Source of the DNA: RPQJ01 sp963754535
GTDB lineage: Bacteria; Pseudomonadota; Gammaproteobacteria; Steroidobacterales; Steroidobacteraceae
Assembly: GCA_963754535.1 (NCBI GenBank)
Contig: CAVWGG010000004.1
Coordinates: forward strand, 62,001 to 126,000
Reading direction: 5' to 3'
DNA: 64,000 nt
The notes beneath the pieces were generated by a model. It was not told the DNA's origin and ran no database searches. It was given only the letters and a program-made list of their open reading frames with translations. The position numbers were made by a program, and so were the translations under genes. This document shows, piece after piece, positions 29,843 through 39,014 of this stretch (its first letter is position 1; each line of letters begins with the position of its first letter).

Positions 29843-31309
29843 GTGCGCGCAGCGCTGCGCTGGCTGGGCCGGACAGCAGGCTCGTTGCTGACGGCATTGC
29901 TGCTCGTCGGGCTCGGGTTTTACCTGCATTTCCTGTGGTCTGGACCCGAACTGAAGCCCTGGCACCGCGTGCGGTTCACCGCCGAATTCACGGCCTCCGA
30001 CTACGCCGCAGGCCGTGTCACGACGCTCGCTGGATACCGCGAGCGTGAGCAGCGGCTTCTGGACCAAGTCCGGACTGACATTGCGAACCGCCTGGTTGCT
30101 GCCGACCTGCTGCCCTACAACCGGTTCGCGCCGGGCAGTCTCAGCGATCCCAATGTCTGGGCGTTCAACTGGAATCGCACGTTCGTCCTGCAGCCGGCGG
30201 GCGATCCCATCGGCGGTGTGCTGCTGCTGCACGGCCTCACGGACTCGCCGTACAGCCTGCGCAGCATCGGCCTGGCCCTATCGGCGCGCGGCTATCGGGT
30301 CGTCGGCCTGCGCCTGCCTGGGCACGGCACCGCGCCTTCGGGACTGCTGACGTTCGAAATCGAGGACCTCGCGGCGGCCACGCAACTTGCGATGCGCGAC
30401 CTGCGCGCAACGCTCGGCGCGGCGAAACCGATTCACATGATCGGTTACTCCAACGGCGCCGCCCTGGCCGTCAGCTACGCCCTCGACGCGCGAACCGATG
30501 CCAGCTTGCCGCGCCCCGCGGGACTGGTGCTGATCTCGCCTGCCATCGGCATCACCAGGCTTGCCGCCATCGGCCGCATTCGCACCGGGCTGTCGGACCT
30601 GCAGGGTTTCGGACGCGCCGCGTGGCAACTGATCGAGTCCGAAGTCGACCCGTACAAGTACCAGTCGTTCAGCTTTCACGCGGCTGGCACGACGCAGAGA
30701 TTCACCAGCCGCCTGAGCAGGCGCATCGCCGCGATCGCCGGCAAGGGCGCGGTGCACGACATGCCGCCGATCCTCGCCTTCATCTCCACCGTCGATTCGA
30801 CCGTGCAAGCGCCCGCCGTCATCGACTCGCTGCTCGGGCGGCTTGCGCCCGATGGCCACGAACTCGTGGTCTTCGACGTGAACCGGCTGGCGGTCGTGCA
30901 GCCGATGATGATCGCCGATCCCGCGCCGCTCACGCGACGGTTGCAGGCGCAATCGCAGCGGCCTTTCGCGCTGACGCTGGTCACCAACGCATCGGCCGAC
31001 ACGCTGCAGGTGATGGAGCGACGGTCGCCCGCGCTCGGGACGCGGACGACCGAGCGGCCGCTCGGGCTTTCCTGGCCGCGCAACGTCTTCTCGCTGTCGC
31101 ACGTGGCCCTGCCATTTCCTCCCGAGGATCCCCTGTACGGCTACGCCGCGCCAGTGTCCGATCGTCACGTGCAGTTAGGGCGGCTCGAGATCCGCGGCGA
31201 AAACGGCGTGCTGAACGTTCCGAACTGGATGCTGACCCGCCAGCGCAGCAACCCGTTTCACTCCTATCTCGTCGAACGCATCGAGTCATTCATGGCAGGC
31301 GCGCCTTAG
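29843..31309 (+). CDS. Membrane-anchored alpha/beta hydrolase
   Basis: A 488-residue protein from the GTG at 29843, chosen for the G-rich AGGGGGGG about 7 bp upstream. One hydrophobic helix (SLLTALLLVGLGFYLHFL) anchors the N-terminus. The hydrolase core has VLLLHGLTDSPYSLRSIG, LRLPGHGT and the nucleophile elbow GYSNGA (Ser), with a probable acid and His in the C-terminal half (FISTVDSTV; VFSLSHVALPF). It may cleave an ester or lipid at the membrane; the substrate is not predictable. Confidence 0.82.
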   Translation: MRAALRWLGRTAGSLLTALLLVGLGFYLHFLWSGPELKPWHRVRFTAEFTASDYAAGRVTTLAGYREREQRLLDQVRTDIANRLVAADLLPYNRFAPGSLSDPNVWAFNWNRTFVLQPAGDPIGGVLLLHGLTDSPYSLRSIGLALSARGYRVVGLRLPGHGTAPSGLLTFEIEDLAAATQLAMRDLRATLGAAKPIHMIGYSNGAALAVSYALDARTDASLPRPAGLVLISPAIGITRLAAIGRIRTGLSDLQGFGRAAWQLIESEVDPYKYQSFSFHAAGTTQRFTSRLSRRIAAIAGKGAVHDMPPILAFISTVDSTVQAPAVIDSLLGRLAPDGHELVVFDVNRLAVVQPMMIADPAPLTRRLQAQSQRPFALTLVTNASADTLQVMERRSPALGTRTTERPLGLSWPRNVFSLSHVALPFPPEDPLYGYAAPVSDRHVQLGRLEIRGENGVLNVPNWMLTRQRSNPFHSYLVERIESFMAGAP

Positions 31310-31409
31310 AAGCGGGACCGGGCGCCTGGGCATTACGTCTGCTACGATTCGCGCCGCCGCGCAGCGTGGGACGCGCGGATCAGTGCGAAGAATCACAGGG
31401 GATCCGCTC

Positions 31410-31922
31410 ATGGCCGAAATGCCCGCCGCTGCCAGCCCATCGACGTCGCCGCTGAAGCCGCCGCGGCGCAGCTTCCGGTCGTTCTTCTGGGGCAGCCTGG
31501 TCGGCGCGCTGGTCCTGATCGGGCTCTACACGATGTTCATGCTCTGGTGGAGCTACTCCGAAGGCGAGCGCGCCGGCGTGCTGCAGAAATTCTCCAAGCG
31601 CGGCTGGATCTGCAAGACGTATGAAGGCGAGGTTGCGCAATACATCGTGGGTGGCGTCGCGCCGCAGATCTGGAATTTCAGCGTCCGCGACCCGCTCGTC
31701 GCCGAGCAGCTGCACAAGGCCGTTGGCCAGCAGGTGCGGATCCATTACGAAGAGCACCGCGGATTGCCCACGACGTGCTTCGGCGAGACCGACTATTTCG
31801 CCGATCGCTTCGAGATCATCAACGCGCCGGAGCCAGCCAAGCCGTCTTCGGGGCTCAGCGTCGAACCCTCGGCCGCACCTGCGCCGGCACAGCCTGCCGT
31901 GCCGCCGGCTGCGCAGCCCTGA
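31410..31922 (+). CDS. Single-span membrane protein of unknown function
   Basis: A 170-residue protein. The ATG at 31410 is preceded by AGGGG at about 8 bp; a GTG at 31383 is an alternative. A transmembrane helix at about 26-45 (FFWGSLVGALVLIGLYTMFM) is followed by a soluble domain (VLQKFSKRGWICKTYEGEVA, VRIHYEEHRGLPTTCFGETDY) and a Pro/Ala-rich tail. The soluble part looks like a small beta domain, and the C and FGETDYF segments are likely conserved. The function is unknown. Confidence 0.75.
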   Translation: MAEMPAAASPSTSPLKPPRRSFRSFFWGSLVGALVLIGLYTMFMLWWSYSEGERAGVLQKFSKRGWICKTYEGEVAQYIVGGVAPQIWNFSVRDPLVAEQLHKAVGQQVRIHYEEHRGLPTTCFGETDYFADRFEIINAPEPAKPSSGLSVEPSAAPAPAQPAVPPAAQP

Positions 31923-31925
31923 CGG

Positions 31926-32876
31926 TCAGTTGCTGGGATGACGGCCGGCGGCCGCCCGTGACACGGCGGGTGCCGAGCCCGATTCGCGCTCTTCGAAGTC
32001 GAGACAGACGACACGGCCGCCGACTTCCGTCAGCGCGAACTTGGCCGGGATCGGCCCGCCATGAAAGCGCGCGGCCAGTTCACCGACACAGCACGATTCC
32101 GCCGGCAGTCCTTCGATCTCGTCGCTGAGTTGCAGCCGCTGGTTCAGCATGTCGGGGCACGCCTCCGCCACCGACGCCGAGACCTCCCAACGGTTGCGCG
32201 TCTGGATGATCGGCACCGGTCGCTGCAGCGTCCCGCAACGCGGACAATGCGGGTCGCGCCGAACTTCAAGCGACGCGCCCTGGCCCAGCGTCGCGTCGAG
32301 CGTCGCCCGGCGCGCCACCGATCCATGTGAACCGGCCGCGATGCGCGCAATCAGCGCGGCGGCCAGCGCACCAGCGACACTCGCCGTTGCGATCCGGGTG
32401 ACCGCTGCAGCGGCACCTGGCGCTTCTCCTACCGCGAGCTTGAGTGAAGCGATGGGCAGTGGGATGGCCGCGCGCGACGTTTCGCATTCGAAGCACGCGG
32501 ACTCGGCCAGCGCCGCGAAAGGATAGGCGCCGACGACGGCGAGCGAGCCCTCCGTCCACGCCTGCACCTGGTTCACGCTGGTGACCAGGCACTTGCGGTT
32601 CATGCGCAGCCGGGCCTCCTGGTCGCCGATGGTGCACACGGCGAAGTCGTATGCCTGCAGGCGGGCCAGCGTGAGCGTGTGCCAGAAATCGCCGTCGTAG
32701 ATCGTGTAACGGCTGCGCAGGGGATCGGCGACGTGATGATCACGTTCGAACACGTCGATGCGGCCGATGCCCATCAGTCCGAGGTTGCGGATGAGTTCCG
32801 AGCCGATGCGGCCCGCGCCCACGACTGCGACGGTCACGCCTTCCAAGGGCAATCTGCGGTTCGGCTCAGTCGCCAT
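31926..32876 (-). CDS. ThiF/E1-like adenylate-forming family protein
   Basis: A 316-residue protein with the Rossmann nucleotide site VAVVGAGRIGSELIRNLGLMG and the DVFERDHHVADPLRSRY segment of E1/ThiF/MoeB proteins, which adenylate the C-terminus of ubiquitin-like or sulfur-carrier proteins. CFEC and CPRCG provide a possible zinc site. A 90-residue C-terminal extension carries three more cysteines. No sulfur-carrier or ubiquitin-like gene is adjacent, so the partner is unknown. The ATG at 32876 has AAGGACACG just upstream. It is the last gene of the ltaE/secretin/ThiF set. Confidence 0.8.
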   Translation of the reverse strand: MATEPNRRLPLEGVTVAVVGAGRIGSELIRNLGLMGIGRIDVFERDHHVADPLRSRYTIYDGDFWHTLTLARLQAYDFAVCTIGDQEARLRMNRKCLVTSVNQVQAWTEGSLAVVGAYPFAALAESACFECETSRAAIPLPIASLKLAVGEAPGAAAAVTRIATASVAGALAAALIARIAAGSHGSVARRATLDATLGQGASLEVRRDPHCPRCGTLQRPVPIIQTRNRWEVSASVAEACPDMLNQRLQLSDEIEGLPAESCCVGELAARFHGGPIPAKFALTEVGGRVVCLDFEERESGSAPAVSRAAAGRHPSN

Positions 32877-32911
32877 CGTGTCCTTGTTGTCCCGGCGCAT
32901 CCTGCGGTCGA

Positions 32912-33775
32912 TCAGCGAACTTCGTCCACCTTGACCCATGCCGCGTACTGCGTCAATTCCGAGCGTGTTCCCCAGGTGACGAGTCCGCTGTCGGAGCCGG
33001 CCGCACCGTCGACACTGCCCCCGATCTGGATCCATTCACCGATTCTTCCGCTCACCGTCGTGGTCAGGCTGCCCGTTGTGACTGGCGCGCTGCGTCCGTC
33101 ACCTGCAAATCGCTGCTGACGCGATGAAATCTCGAGCGTCACGCGGTCACCGCTGACGCGCGGCGTAGCGTAAAAGCCGGTCTGGACGTCGCGGAACCCG
33201 GTCGACTGGGAGACGACCGGCGGGTAATGCGCCCCGCCTGTGACCGTCGTGGACGTGAACGGGCGCGATTGCCCAAGTGACACATACGTCTCGTAGCCTT
33301 CGAGTGCCCGCACGCTCGACACGTTGCGTACGTCGTCGCTCGCGGTGCCACTGCGGACGACGACCTGACCGCCAGTGCTGGCCTGCGGCGGGCGATTGAC
33401 GCCAACCTGGAGGTCGCCCGACCCGATCGTGCCGGAGCCACGCACCGACGTGCCGCTGCCCTTTGCGTTCGTGACCTGGCCGACCGAGATCAGCAACTGG
33501 CGCGGCGCACGGTCGAGGCTCGCAACCGCTTCGCGTATGTGCCCGAGCGTCGCCGCATCCGCGCGCACGAACAGCATGTCGCCGGTGCCGGTGATGGTGG
33601 CACCCGGCGGTACGAGCGGCTGCAGGATCGGCAGCAGGTCTTCCGCCGTGCGGTAGTGCAGCGGGATGGTTGCGAGCGATTGCGCCTGCACGGACGGCGC
33701 CACGACCAGCATCACGCCCGGCACGCCGGCACACAGTCCCAGCGCGACGAATGCGGATCGCAATGCGCGCTTCAT
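32912..33775 (-). CDS. Exported short secretin-domain protein
   Basis: A 287-residue protein with a signal peptide (cleavage near PSVQAQS). Residues 36-105 resemble a secretin N1/NolW domain (IPLHYRTAEDLLPILQPLV, DMLFVRADAATLGHIREAV). The remainder carries strand-rich secretin-like stretches (GFYATPRVSGDRVTLEIS). It is much shorter than pore-forming secretins (usually over 400 residues), so it may be an adaptor or a truncated relative rather than a pore. Its ATG overlaps the upstream ltaE stop (ATGA). Confidence 0.78.
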   Translation of the reverse strand: MKRALRSAFVALGLCAGVPGVMLVVAPSVQAQSLATIPLHYRTAEDLLPILQPLVPPGATITGTGDMLFVRADAATLGHIREAVASLDRAPRQLLISVGQVTNAKGSGTSVRGSGTIGSGDLQVGVNRPPQASTGGQVVVRSGTASDDVRNVSSVRALEGYETYVSLGQSRPFTSTTVTGGAHYPPVVSQSTGFRDVQTGFYATPRVSGDRVTLEISSRQQRFAGDGRSAPVTTGSLTTTVSGRIGEWIQIGGSVDGAAGSDSGLVTWGTRSELTQYAAWVKVDEVR

Positions 33776-34809
33776 GCCAGCGCGCGCTCGATGGTCGTGA
33801 CCAGCAGGTCCATGCCCGCCGGCTCCTGGTCGTGCCGGCAGACGAAGCGCTGGTCACGGCCGAGCTTGTAGTACCGGAACGGGCCGCGATCGAGCGCGGC
33901 GACAGCTGCATCGGGCAGCCGTGCGAACAGCATGTTGATCTCGACCTTGCCGATCAGTTCGACGCCGCGAATCGCCCGCAAGCGCTGTGCGAGCCGCGCG
34001 GCGTTCGCATTGGACTGGCGTGCGCGCTCGAGCCAGCGGCCATCGGCGAGGTAACGATCGAGCTGTGCCGACAGGAAGCGTGCCTTCGACACGACCTGGC
34101 CGCCGCGTTTCATCAGGAACGGCACCCTGGCGGCCACCGCGGGATCGAACACGAGCACCGCCTCTGCATTCATCGCGCCATTCTTGGTCGCGCCGAACGA
34201 CACGACGTCGATGCCGGCACGCCACGTCATCTCGGCCGGAGTGCAGCCGAGTGCGGCGATCGCGTTGGCGAAGCGCGCGCCGTCGAGGTGCACGAGCAGC
34301 CCGTGGCGATGCGCGACCTCGCTCAGGTCGCGCAGCTCGACGATCGAATACAGCGTGCCGAAATCCGTCGGTTGCGTCAGGTTGAGCGCGAAAGGCTGCA
34401 CGCGCGTCGCGTTGCCGCGGCCCGCCAGCGCGAGCGCCTCGTCGAGCGTGGCAGCATGCAGCTTGTAACCTTCGCCGCCGAGTCCCACGAGCTTCGCGCC
34501 GGTGAACAACTCGGGCGCGCCGCATTCATACACGTTGATGTGCGCCGTCTCGTGGCAATAGATCGCGCCATAGGCATTGGCGAGTCCGGCGAGCGCGACG
34601 ACATTCGCGCCCGTGCCGGTCGACAGGGGGAACGCAGCGAGCCCTTCGTGTTCGAACACGCTGCGAAACCGGGCGGTCATCGCTCGCGTGAAGTCGTCGT
34701 CGCCGTACGGCGCGGCCGTTCCGTGGTTGGCGGCCACGATGGCCTCGAGCAGTTCGGGCGCGACGGCACCGACGTTGTCGCTGCGGAAATCGTAAACTGC
34801 GGCGCTCAT
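33772..34809 (-). CDS. ltaE: Low-specificity L-threonine aldolase
   Basis: A 345-residue PLP enzyme of the threonine-aldolase/beta-eliminating lyase family, cleaving threonine to glycine and acetaldehyde. YDFRSDNVGAVAPELL opens the domain; LVHLDGARFANAI binds PLP through Asp, and the Schiff-base lysine is in SFGATKNGAM. The ATG at 34809 is preferred to one at 34842 because the family N-terminus begins there. Its stop overlaps the secretin-domain gene start. Confidence 0.9.
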   Translation of the reverse strand: MSAAVYDFRSDNVGAVAPELLEAIVAANHGTAAPYGDDDFTRAMTARFRSVFEHEGLAAFPLSTGTGANVVALAGLANAYGAIYCHETAHINVYECGAPELFTGAKLVGLGGEGYKLHAATLDEALALAGRGNATRVQPFALNLTQPTDFGTLYSIVELRDLSEVAHRHGLLVHLDGARFANAIAALGCTPAEMTWRAGIDVVSFGATKNGAMNAEAVLVFDPAVAARVPFLMKRGGQVVSKARFLSAQLDRYLADGRWLERARQSNANAARLAQRLRAIRGVELIGKVEINMLFARLPDAAVAALDRGPFRYYKLGRDQRFVCRHDQEPAGMDLLVTTIERALA

Positions 34810-34828
34810 TGGACGCGTAAATGGACCC

Positions 34829-35401
34829 GTGACGGCACACATCCTACTTCAGACCGGGCGGCTGCGGCTGCGGCGATTCGTGCCGGCCGATGCCGATCTG
34901 CTGGTGGAACTGGACGCGGACCCGGAGGTGATGCGCTACATCACCTACGGCAAGCCGACGCCGCGTTCGGCTTATGTCGAAACCTACATGCCGCGCTGGT
35001 TCGCCATTTACCAGGCGCAGCCGGGGCTCGGGTATTTCGCCGCCGAATGCCGAGACACGGGTGACTTCCTGGGCTGGTTCCACCTGCGCGACGACCGCAT
35101 CGAGCCGCAGTACGTCGAGCTCGGCTACCGGCTGAAGCGTTCAGCCTGGGGCCAGGGGTATGCGACCGAAGGCTCCCGCGCATTGCTCGAGCACGGCTTC
35201 GATGGGCTGGGCATCGAGAGGATTTCGGCCCGCACGCTGCTCGGCAACCTGGCCTCGCAGCATGTGATGGAGAAGTGCGGGCTGCGGCGAGTCGGCGAGT
35301 TCGTCTATGCGCAGGACGTCATCGCCGGCCGCAACGAGGAAGAGCGTGCGGCCGTGCAGTACGCGATCACGCGGCCTGAGTGGGTCGCGCTTTCGCAGTA
35401 A
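34829..35401 (+). CDS. GNAT-family N-acetyltransferase (RimJ-like)
   Basis: A 190-residue acetyltransferase. The LQTGRLRLRRFVPADAD start, the VELGYRLKRSAWGQGYATEG acetyl-CoA-binding loop and NLASQHVMEKCGLRRVG are typical of the RimI/RimJ branch that acetylates N-termini or small molecules. It starts with GTG only 19 bp from the divergent ltaE start, so promoters must lie inside coding sequence or the transcripts are leaderless. Its end overlaps the next minus-strand gene by 35 bp. Confidence 0.88.
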   Translation: MTAHILLQTGRLRLRRFVPADADLLVELDADPEVMRYITYGKPTPRSAYVETYMPRWFAIYQAQPGLGYFAAECRDTGDFLGWFHLRDDRIEPQYVELGYRLKRSAWGQGYATEGSRALLEHGFDGLGIERISARTLLGNLASQHVMEKCGLRRVGEFVYAQDVIAGRNEEERAAVQYAITRPEWVALSQ

Positions 35402-36998
35402 GGAATTTCTCGCAGTTCGTGCGGCCTGCGTCCTTCTCCGGCAGCTTGCGGCAGATTTCGCCGGTGCGTGCGCGCAAGGTGTCGATCACCTTGGAGGCTT
35501 CGCCGGTCTGGCCCCATTCCAGCAGCATCGTGTCGAGCTGCTCGAGCCGCATGCGGGTGCGCTGGTAGAACGCGTCGGGCGAGCCGTCGAGCTCGCCGAG
35601 CACCGAGAGGCCCGCGCGCTCGATGCCCTGCACGTCCTCGGGCGTCATCTCGAGCAGGCCCACGAGGTAGTTGTAGCCCCACTGGAAGCGAGTGGCCGGT
35701 CCCTGCGCGCCGGCGTACGCGCGCGCGAGCCAGTCCACCGCTTCCTGCTTGCGGCCCGCCTTCTCGGCGAGGTCGGCGAGGTCGAGCATGAAGTAGTACG
35801 GCGATTTCGACTTGCCGAGTTCTGCCGTCAGCAGCGTATTGGCCTCGGCCTCGAGACCGGCTTCCCAGTACAGGTTCGCGGCCGCATTGATCGCGGCCTG
35901 GCGCGGGTAGCCCTCGGGTGTCGTGGCGTCCACGCGCGCGACAGCCTGGCGTGCTTCGTCGAGCAGTGCGGGCGGCAGCGGTGCATCGGGTGCGTCGAGC
36001 CTGGCGAGCAGCACGCGCGCGCGCACGCGCAGCAATTCCTCCGACGCCGACAGCGGCTTGGCATCGCCGCCGAGCTGGCCGATGGCGTCGCGCCATGCGC
36101 CGGTGAGCTGTGTGCGCTCCGGCGTGCCGTCGCTCGACAGGAGGCCGATCGCGTCCTTGGGTCCGTACAGCAGGTTGTCGACGTTCGCCGACTGGACGGC
36201 AGGTGACGGCAGCATGGCCAGCAGCTTGCGGCGCGCATCGGCGCGCTCGAGGCCGTCGAGCGCCGGCTTCCCGGGCTCCGAGGCGCCGGCAGCGGCACCG
36301 AGGTAGTCGAAGAAGAAGCGGGCGCATTCGGCCGGCAGTTCGGCGGGGCAGCGATCTGCCAGCGCGCGGAACGTCGCCAGCTCCTGGTCGGCCGGCAGCA
36401 CGTGGCCGTTGTCGGTGCTCCACGAGTAATACGCGAGCAGCTTCCAGTCGTTCGACGTCACGGCGCCGCCACTGCGCGCGGCTGCCAGGATGTCGCTGAC
36501 GGGACGCGCGTCGGCGAGCGCGACGTCGAGAATCTTGGCGTAGCGCGCGACGTCGACGCCGCCCGGCAGGCGCGTGATCTCCGTCCCGTCCGGCTTGAAC
36601 AGGATCATGGTCGGGTAGCCGACCACGCCGAAGCGCTCGCCGTGCTTCTGCGCACTGGGCGTGTCGCCGTCGAGGTAGACGGGCACGAACAGGCGCGAGC
36701 GCTCCTGGAATTCGCGCTTGCTGAAGATCGTCGTCTTGATCTGCGCGCAGGGCGGGCACCATTCGGCGCCCCAGTACAGGAACACCGGCTTGTTGGCAGC
36801 CTTGGCTGCAGCGAATGCCGCGTCGACGTCGCCGTCGAACCACTCGATGCCCGGCGGCAGGTGACTCTCGCCGGTGGTTGCCGCTGCCGACACCGACTGG
36901 GGTTCGGGCGGGGGCGGCGGTTCTTGCTTGCGGCGGTCACAGCCAACCAGCAGGAGTGCGGCGAGAGCGCTTCCGAAGACGACTGGTTTCAGCTTCAT
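35367..36998 (-). CDS. Thioredoxin-domain lipoprotein
   Basis: A 543-residue lipoprotein (signal ALAALLLVGCDRR). Residues 48-160 are a thioredoxin fold with the active site WCPPC (YWGAEWCPPCAQIKTTIF) and GYPTMILFKPDG; the domain resembles DsbD-gamma and thioredoxin-like periplasmic proteins. The rest (165-540) is helical and TPR-like with no catalytic motif. It probably takes part in periplasmic disulfide exchange; the long helical part may bind the substrate. Neighbouring genes do not identify the substrate. Confidence 0.87.
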   Translation of the reverse strand: MKLKPVVFGSALAALLLVGCDRRKQEPPPPPEPQSVSAAATTGESHLPPGIEWFDGDVDAAFAAAKAANKPVFLYWGAEWCPPCAQIKTTIFSKREFQERSRLFVPVYLDGDTPSAQKHGERFGVVGYPTMILFKPDGTEITRLPGGVDVARYAKILDVALADARPVSDILAAARSGGAVTSNDWKLLAYYSWSTDNGHVLPADQELATFRALADRCPAELPAECARFFFDYLGAAAGASEPGKPALDGLERADARRKLLAMLPSPAVQSANVDNLLYGPKDAIGLLSSDGTPERTQLTGAWRDAIGQLGGDAKPLSASEELLRVRARVLLARLDAPDAPLPPALLDEARQAVARVDATTPEGYPRQAAINAAANLYWEAGLEAEANTLLTAELGKSKSPYYFMLDLADLAEKAGRKQEAVDWLARAYAGAQGPATRFQWGYNYLVGLLEMTPEDVQGIERAGLSVLGELDGSPDAFYQRTRMRLEQLDTMLLEWGQTGEASKVIDTLRARTGEICRKLPEKDAGRTNCEKFLTAKARPTQAA

Positions 36999-37133
36999 TG
37001 CAGGGATTTCGCGCCTAGGCGACCAGGGTCGGGACGCGCAGGATACGCTGTGCCCCCGGGACGTCGCAAAAGCCGGCGTTGCGCCCGCCCGTGGCTGCCT
37101 CTATCGTTTTGGCCTTGCCGCGGAGACTGTCGC

Positions 37134-38045
37134 ATGGCCGCTGAACAGGGTTCGTCCGCGAAGGCGATCCTCTATGCCTTGCTCGCCAACCTCGGCATCG
37201 CAATCACCAAGTCCGGCGCGGCGGTCTATACCAATTCCGGCAGCATGCTCGCGGAAGCGATCCACTCCTATGCGGATTGCGGCAACCAGCTGCTGCTGTT
37301 CCTCGGACTCAAGCAGGCCGAGAAGCCCGCGACGCGTATTCATCCGCTCGGCTTCGGCAAGGTCACCTATTTCTGGAGCTTCCTCGTCGCGGTGCTGCTG
37401 TTCAGCGTGGGGGGGCTGTTTTCCATCTACGAAGGCTGGCACAAGCTCCACGAACCCGAGCCGCTCAACAAGGTCTGGGTCGCACTCGCGGTGCTTGCCG
37501 TTGCCATCGTGCTCGAGTCGGCCAGCCTGCTCGGCGCGCTGCGCGAAATCGGCAGGATTCGCCGCGGACGCTCGTTCGGGGACTGGCTCAAGCACACGCG
37601 CAATGCCGAACTCGTCGTCATCCTGGGCGAGGACATCGCCGCGCTCGCGGGCCTGGCGACTGCGTTCGCTTTCCTGTCGCTGGCAGTCCTCACGGGCGAC
37701 ACGCGCTGGGATGCCGCCGGCTCGATCGTGATCGGCTCGGTGCTGATCATCGTTGCCGTCTTCATTGCCATCCGGATCAAGACCTTGCTGATCGGCAAGT
37801 CCGCGGAGCCGCAGCTCGAGCAGAGCATCCGCGACATCATCAACCGCGACACGGCGATCGAGGAACTGCTGCACACGATCACGTTGCAGATGGGGCCGAA
37901 AGTCCTGCTCGCGGCAAAGTTGAGGATGCGGGCAGGCCTGTCGATCGAAGAAGCCGTCGCCCACCTGAACGAACTGGAAGTGGAGATCAAGCGGCTCCAC
38001 CCCGAAGTGGGCTGGTGCTTCGTCGAGCCCGACGTTACCGACTGA
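37134..38045 (+). CDS. Cation diffusion facilitator family transporter
   Basis: A 303-residue membrane transporter that exports divalent cations (Zn, Fe, Co or similar). The metal-site motifs HSYADCGNQ and HPLGFGKVTYF are in the first half, four further helices follow (VALAVLAVAIVLESASLLGAL, LVVILGEDIAALAGLATAF, SIVIGSVLIIVAVFIAI), and the cytoplasmic C-terminal domain closes the protein. GGAG lies 9 bp before the ATG. The specific metal cannot be told from sequence alone. It converges on hutG with an 11-bp overlap. Confidence 0.9.
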   Translation: MAAEQGSSAKAILYALLANLGIAITKSGAAVYTNSGSMLAEAIHSYADCGNQLLLFLGLKQAEKPATRIHPLGFGKVTYFWSFLVAVLLFSVGGLFSIYEGWHKLHEPEPLNKVWVALAVLAVAIVLESASLLGALREIGRIRRGRSFGDWLKHTRNAELVVILGEDIAALAGLATAFAFLSLAVLTGDTRWDAAGSIVIGSVLIIVAVFIAIRIKTLLIGKSAEPQLEQSIRDIINRDTAIEELLHTITLQMGPKVLLAAKLRMRAGLSIEEAVAHLNELEVEIKRLHPEVGWCFVEPDVTD

Positions 38046-39014
38046 TCGCGGCCAGCTCGTAGACGAGTCGCGCGGCCGTCCGTGCCGTTCGCGCGTCCGG
38101 GGCGTCGAAGCAGGGGCTGTATTCCGCCACGTCGGCCAGCAACAGCTTGTCGCCGCCCGGCGCATTCGCGCAGTCGCGACGCACCTGACGCACCAGCGCC
38201 ATCGCTCGATGCAGGGGTACGCCCAGTCCCGACGGGGCGCTCACGCCCGGCGCCACCGCAGGGGGCAGCACGTCGAGACAGAACGTCAGGTAGATGCCGT
38301 CGCAGTCCGCGACGAAATCACGCAGCTGCGAATCCACGGCCGCATCGCCCATCTCCACGTCGGCCACGTGCCCGACGCCGAGCTTCGCGGCCTGCGCGAA
38401 CAATGACGGCGTGTTTGCCGTCTCGCTGATGCCGAGGCAGAGGTAACGAAACCCGAGTCCCGCGGCGGCCCGTGCCTCCGCGATCTGCAGGAACGGCGTG
38501 CCGGAACTGCCGCGCCCCGGGTGCTCGGGCTGGCGCAGGTCGAAATGCGCATCGAAATTCACGATGCCGAGGCGCTCGAGCTTCCGGTCACCGGCAAACG
38601 CAGCCGCGATGCCCTGGTAGGACGCCCATGCAATTTCGTGACCGCCACCGAGCCCGATGACGCGATGGCCCGCGCGCAGCAGTTGCGCGGTGTGCTGGGC
38701 GTAGTCCGCCTGTGCAGCCTCGAGGCCGTCGTCCCTGCAGCCGATGTCGCCGGCATCGTAAAGCGCCGCCGCCGAGCCACCGTGCCACGCCAGGTTCGCA
38801 AGGTATTTGCGCAGGACCCGGGGACCCGCCGCGGCGCCACGCGCCCATGATTCCTGCGCACGCCTGCGTCGCAGGCGAAACCAAGCAGTGCGACGCCCGG
38901 GAAGCTCGCTGAATTCGCCTGCCGCACGACCTGGTGCCATCGCCGGCCGGCATCGCCGTCGATCGCATCCACGCGGCCACGCCAGTCGCCCATGTCGTTG
39001 TGCGTTTCGTTCAT
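38035..39014 (-). pseudogene. hutG: Formimidoylglutamase hutG with one frameshift
   Basis: hutG hydrolyses formimidoylglutamate in histidine catabolism. The ATG at 39014 overlaps the hutI stop (ATGA). The first part reads MGDWRGRVDAIDGDAG and GFACDAGVRRNHGR, then leaves the frame near 38835-38840; one added G restores GAAAGPRVLRKYLANLAWH and the arginase-fold metal motifs GGGHE, FDAHFDLR and FCLDVLPP through the end. The corrected length is 326 residues. The rest of the frame is clean, so the gene is either newly inactivated or a sequencing error. Confidence 0.82.
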
